Translations under genes and position numbers: made by a program | Notes under the pieces: model-generated | The model's database searches: none | Seen by the model: only the letters and a program-made list of their open reading frames with translations | What the model was told of the DNA's origin: nothing | Source of the DNA: an uncultured Alphaproteobacteria bacterium | GTDB taxonomy: Bacteria; Pseudomonadota; Alphaproteobacteria; UBA7887 | Length of the DNA stretch: 17,510 nucleotides | Direction of reading: 5' to 3' | Assembly: GCA_913044255.1 (NCBI GenBank) | Contig: CAJWOI010000015.1 | Coordinates: 1 to 17,510 of the forward strand | Shown: in pieces, positions 14,538 through 17,510 of the stretch | Layout of the letters: each line of letters opens with the position of its first letter | Position numbering within the stretch: position 1 is the stretch's first letter

Positions 14538-15701
14538 ATGACCGCTGCGATGATCACACTTCCAAAACTGATGATGATTGGAGCGGATGCACACACGGAA
14601 GTTCATGCCACACTTAAAAAACTTGGAGTAACAAAACCTTTAATCGTTAGCGACAATTTTATGCGGGAATCCGGAACGCTGACCAAGATTACGTCAGTAC
14701 TCGATGATGCGAGTGTAGCTTGGGTCGCGTTCACCGACACTGTCCCTGATCCTACCACAGACGCAATATCAACGGGTGTTGATATCTTAACCAAAGGTGA
14801 TTTTGATTGTTTGATCGCACTCGGAGGTGGTAGCCCAATAGATACAGCCAAAGCGATGGCTGTTTTGGGGACCCATGGCGGCGCCATGCGCGACTACAAA
14901 GTCCCTAATCAGGTAGATCACAGTGACTATCCGATAATCGCGATTCCAACCACCGCAGGCACGGGCTCCGAAGTAACCCGGTTTACCGTAATTACCGACA
15001 CAGAAACAGACGAAAAAATGCTGTGCATGGGCCTTGCCTACGTTCCACAAGCAGCATTGGTGGACTACACCCTTACCGTCACTATGCCGTGGCGGCTAAC
15101 TGCCGATACAGGAATTGATACCTTAACGCACGCAATAGAGGCTTATGTCAGCAAAAAACAGAACCCGTTCACTGACAGCATAGCTAAATCCTGCATGGCG
15201 CTAGTATCGCGTCATCTCCGGACTGCATGCAGTCAGCCGGACAATACCTCTGCACGTGAAGCAATGATGCTTGCAGCAACCCAGGGCGGAATGGCTTTCT
15301 CCAATGCGTCAGTATGCATGGTCCACGGTATGAGCCGTCCAATTGGCGCTCACTTCCATGTACCACATGGGCTTTCGAATGCCATGCTGTTGCCAGCCGT
15401 AACCGCTTTTTCTGCACCGCACGCAGCAGGCCGCTATGCCGACTGCGCACGCGCCATGGGCACCGCTGATGATAGGGACAATGATGATACCGCCGTTAAG
15501 AAGTTGCTCAACGAGCTAACACGCCTAAATCAGGATCTTAAAGTGCCAAGTCCAAAAGCTTACGGTATCGGTAACAACACATATTTTAGCCTACTTGAAA
15601 CCATGGCCGAACAAGCACTCGCCTCCGGATCACCTGCCAACAACCCAAGAGTACCAAATTCTCAAGAGATCGTTGCGATCTACGAGAAAATTTGGGAATA
15701 A
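14538..15701 (+). CDS. Iron-containing alcohol dehydrogenase
   Basis: The 387-residue protein is a group III (iron-containing) NAD(P)-dependent alcohol dehydrogenase related to FucO and YqhD-type enzymes. The nucleotide-binding motif GGGSPIDTAKAMA is at 96-108 and PTTAGTGSEVT at 137-147. Metal ligands are D194 and H198 (GIDTLTHAIEAY), H263 (HGMSRPIG) and H277 (FHVPHG), so the site is complete. Substrate could be a short-chain alcohol, lactaldehyde or a hydroxy acid; sequence alone does not decide. AGGA at 14524-14527 is a distant ribosome binding site. The gene reads in the same direction as ilvE with 98 bases between; no functional link is apparent. Confidence 0.93.
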   Translation: MTAAMITLPKLMMIGADAHTEVHATLKKLGVTKPLIVSDNFMRESGTLTKITSVLDDASVAWVAFTDTVPDPTTDAISTGVDILTKGDFDCLIALGGGSPIDTAKAMAVLGTHGGAMRDYKVPNQVDHSDYPIIAIPTTAGTGSEVTRFTVITDTETDEKMLCMGLAYVPQAALVDYTLTVTMPWRLTADTGIDTLTHAIEAYVSKKQNPFTDSIAKSCMALVSRHLRTACSQPDNTSAREAMMLAATQGGMAFSNASVCMVHGMSRPIGAHFHVPHGLSNAMLLPAVTAFSAPHAAGRYADCARAMGTADDRDNDDTAVKKLLNELTRLNQDLKVPSPKAYGIGNNTYFSLLETMAEQALASGSPANNPRVPNSQEIVAIYEKIWE

Positions 15702-15799
15702 GTAAATGGCCTGTTGTTGACAACATATGATGGTGGGTGCTAGCCAACGCAACCGTCATTTGGCAAGACCACAAACATCAGTCGATCCCGGTAACTGCA

Positions 15800-16708
15800 A
15801 TGCAAAGTTATGATGACAACAATGGTCTGATCTGGTTTGACGGAACAATGGTGCCGTGGAGGGAAGCTAAAGTTCACGTGCTGACCCACGGCCTTCATTA
15901 CGCCAGTGCGGTATTCGAAGGCCAACGCTCTTACAACGGAAAAATATTTAAGCTCGAGGAGCACACGGAGCGTTTGATCCACTCGGCCACGACGCTCGGT
16001 TTCGAATTGCCTTTTTCTGCAGCCGAAATTAATGCCGCCAACTATACAGTCCTTGAGGCAAACAATATCGCAGACGGTTATTTGCGCCCAGTGGCTTGGC
16101 GCGGAAGTGAAATGATGGGAGTCTCGGCCCAAAAATGTTCGATTCACGTGTCCATTGCTGCGTGGGAATGGCCCTCCTATTTTACTCCGGAGGCGCGTCT
16201 AAAAGGGATACGGCTCCAATGGTCGAAGTGGAAACGCCCATCGCCTGAGACGATACCAGCCAAAACGAAGGCGGCGGGCTTATATATGATCTGCACACTT
16301 AGCAAGCACGATGCCGAGGCGGACGGTTTCGATGACGCGTTGATGCTCGATTGGCGTGGCCGCGTGGCTGAGGCCACTGGCGCAAATATTTTTTTGGTAA
16401 TTAATGGAATTCTTCACACGCCTATTGCTGATTGCTTCCTTGATGGCATCACTCGACGCACGGTAATCAACCTTGCGCGTGCGCATGGCATAGAAACCGT
16501 AGAACGGATAATTATGCCGGAAGAATTGTCGAATGCTGATGAGGTATTCGTTACGGGGACCGCCGCCGAGGTTACACCAGTGGGCCAAATTGGTAATGAC
16601 CTAAACTTCCAGGTGGGTCCTATTACCAAGCGCCTGATAGAAGACTACACAGCGCTTATTAACAGTGAGACCGAAACCCCATTGCCTGCCCCAGTCGGCG
16701 CCAACTGA
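15800..16708 (+). CDS. ilvE: Branched-chain amino acid aminotransferase (class IV)
   Basis: The 302-residue PLP enzyme interconverts branched-chain amino acids and their 2-oxo acids, the last step in Val, Leu and Ile synthesis. Class IV landmarks are WFDGTMVPWREAKVHVLTH at 12-30, FEGQRSY at 39-45, RPVAWRG at 96-102, the PLP lysine K157 in KTKAAGLYM, EATGANIF at 191-198 (cofactor glutamate E191), DCFLDGITRRTV at 211-222 and VTGTAAEVTPV at 251-261 (phosphate contacts). The sequence closely follows the alphaproteobacterial IlvE pattern. A GTG at 15737 could add 21 residues, but family proteins begin near the ATG at 15800. No good ribosome binding site is visible for either. D-amino acid transaminase or 4-amino-4-deoxychorismate lyase, also class IV, are less likely given the length and motifs. 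Confidence 0.94.
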   Translation: MQSYDDNNGLIWFDGTMVPWREAKVHVLTHGLHYASAVFEGQRSYNGKIFKLEEHTERLIHSATTLGFELPFSAAEINAANYTVLEANNIADGYLRPVAWRGSEMMGVSAQKCSIHVSIAAWEWPSYFTPEARLKGIRLQWSKWKRPSPETIPAKTKAAGLYMICTLSKHDAEADGFDDALMLDWRGRVAEATGANIFLVINGILHTPIADCFLDGITRRTVINLARAHGIETVERIIMPEELSNADEVFVTGTAAEVTPVGQIGNDLNFQVGPITKRLIEDYTALINSETETPLPAPVGAN

Positions 16709-16754
16709 GCACATGCACCCCACCAGCGGTTAGTTAGATCTCACCGTGGATTCG

Positions 16755-17225
16755 TTAGTCCGCCCCTCTTCCATCCATCTCCAGCCAACGCGCGGTGGCC
16801 AGTTCATCGCTAGACCTGGCATCGACCCATTTCCCGCCTTCGGCAGTTTCCTCAAACTTCCAAAACGGCGCCTTCGTCTTCAACCAATCAATCAAAAATT
16901 GACAAGCCTCGAGCGCCGCTGTCCGATGCGCTGAAGCGGTGATTACAAGCACTATTTGGTCGCCCGGCTCCAGGCGACCATAACGATGGATGATCAAAAC
17001 AGCGTCCAGGGGCCAACGTGTCAATGCGTCGGCTTCTATTTCGGTTAGTTTTCGTTCTGTCATTCCCGGGTAATGTTCTAACGTCATCGCACCCGGGGCA
17101 CCATCAGAACCAATCTCGCGAACCACGCCAACGAAAGCGGCAATGCCACCGATATTATGCTGCCCGCGGGAAAGTGCAGATAACTCAGCACCAACGTCAA
17201 AATCCTCTCGTTGGAGCTTAATCAT
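16755..17225 (-). CDS. moaE: Molybdopterin synthase catalytic subunit MoaE
   Basis: The 156-residue protein is the large subunit of molybdopterin synthase, which inserts two sulfurs from MoaD thiocarboxylate into cyclic pyranopterin monophosphate. Landmarks are GGIAAFVGVVR at 26-36, LEHYPGM at 49-55, HRYGRLEPGD at 80-89, SAHRTAALEAC at 98-108 and LKTKAPFWKFE at 115-125. K116 and K123 match the catalytic lysines K119 and K126 of E. coli MoaE, and R101 lies in the substrate pocket. Length is normal. Its ATG overlaps the moaD stop (ATGA), as expected for subunits made in equal amounts. It is convergent with ilvE, with 46 bases between and no clear terminator hairpin. Confidence 0.96.
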   Translation of the reverse strand: MIKLQREDFDVGAELSALSRGQHNIGGIAAFVGVVREIGSDGAPGAMTLEHYPGMTERKLTEIEADALTRWPLDAVLIIHRYGRLEPGDQIVLVITASAHRTAALEACQFLIDWLKTKAPFWKFEETAEGGKWVDARSSDELATARWLEMDGRGAD

Positions 17226-17488
17226 CCCTGGCCTCCGCGACCGCCAGTTATGGGAGGAAACAAAGCCACCTCATCTTCAGGAGACAATGGGTGATCAAAC
17301 CCAACATATTCTTGATTGACGGCAACACGGACTACCGACCGATCAAGCAGTGCCTCAGCATACCCATCACCCTGCTCGCTCAGCCAATCCAAGAGATCAG
17401 TAACGGTGGCCACTTCTGGTGGCGGCTCGAGCTGCTCCTCACCGACACCAATCTTTAAGCGCAACCAGGCAAAATACAACAGCTGCAT
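17222..17488 (-). CDS. moaD: Molybdopterin synthase sulfur carrier subunit MoaD, C-terminally extended
   Basis: The 88-residue ubiquitin-like protein carries sulfur as a C-terminal thiocarboxylate after activation by MoeB. The start MQLLYFAWLRLKIG, the middle VNQEYV and the EDEVALFPPITGG block at 71-83 are typical MoaD. Family members normally end at that Gly-Gly, which inserts into the MoaE active site. Here the frame continues with RGGQG before a TGA that overlaps the moaE ATG, so the functional Gly-Gly (82-83) would need exposure by cleavage unless the last residues act instead. The upstream 22 bases to the window end contain a TAA at 17495-17497 that could end a preceding gene on the same strand; too little is present to name it. 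Confidence 0.93.
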   Translation of the reverse strand: MQLLYFAWLRLKIGVGEEQLEPPPEVATVTDLLDWLSEQGDGYAEALLDRSVVRVAVNQEYVGFDHPLSPEDEVALFPPITGGRGGQG

Positions 17489-17510
17489 AGGTTCTTACTT
17501 GTGCCCCACT

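Noticed and set aside
15717..15722. TTGACA upstream of ilvE, within the small dyad TGTTGTTGACAACA, considered as a -35 box
   Set aside because: No acceptable -10 hexamer occurs 16-18 bases downstream, so a promoter call is not supported.

Overview
The window looks like a chromosomal stretch of an alphaproteobacterium with roughly balanced base composition. The best pointers are the branched-chain aminotransferase (its HVLTHGLHYAS and EATGANIF blocks read like alphaproteobacterial IlvE), the CcmE/CcmG sequences, and the moaD-moaE pair. The order cannot be fixed from sequence alone. Gene density is high. No gene-free stretch reaches 300 bases; the longest are 37-264 and 1609-1827. I see no tRNA, rRNA, CRISPR array, insertion sequence or prophage.

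Left part (1-3557). The start of a cold shock protein gene leaves the window on the minus strand at 36. It is divergent from a PaiB-type FMN-binding protein gene (265-888, +), with a 22-base imperfect palindrome between them. Next come, all on the minus strand, a nitroreductase-family gene, a short SbmA/BacA-like peptide transporter and an apparently exported protein of 28 uninterrupted pentapeptide repeats. A perfect 10-bp inverted repeat lies between the nitroreductase and transporter genes.

Second block (3707-6955, +). Three closely spaced genes encode an extended SDR (NAD-dependent epimerase/dehydratase family), a metallo-beta-lactamase-fold hydrolase and an AMP-dependent acyl-CoA synthetase. 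They probably form one operon. A lactol-to-lactone-to-acid-to-acyl-CoA route is a reasonable but unproven reading.

Third block (6977-14094, -). A complete System I cytochrome c maturation operon, ccmABCDEFGHI, is packed with 4-base overlaps or very short gaps: ABC-type heme handling (CcmABCD), the heme chaperone CcmE, the heme lyase CcmF, thiol redox proteins CcmG and CcmH, and the TPR chaperone CcmI. Together they move heme to the periplasm and attach it to CxxCH apocytochromes.

Right part (14194-17488). A small DUF6494-like gene is divergent from ccmA, followed by an iron-containing alcohol dehydrogenase and ilvE, all on +. Convergent to these are moaD-moaE (-), the two subunits of molybdopterin synthase. 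The MoaD frame runs five residues past the usual terminal Gly-Gly.

Most of the window is well-known housekeeping and metabolic content. I do not see a clearly new defence or mobile system. The least ordinary points are the transporter/pentapeptide-repeat pair, the extended MoaD C-terminus, the duplicated TPR module in CcmI and the two intergenic palindromes.
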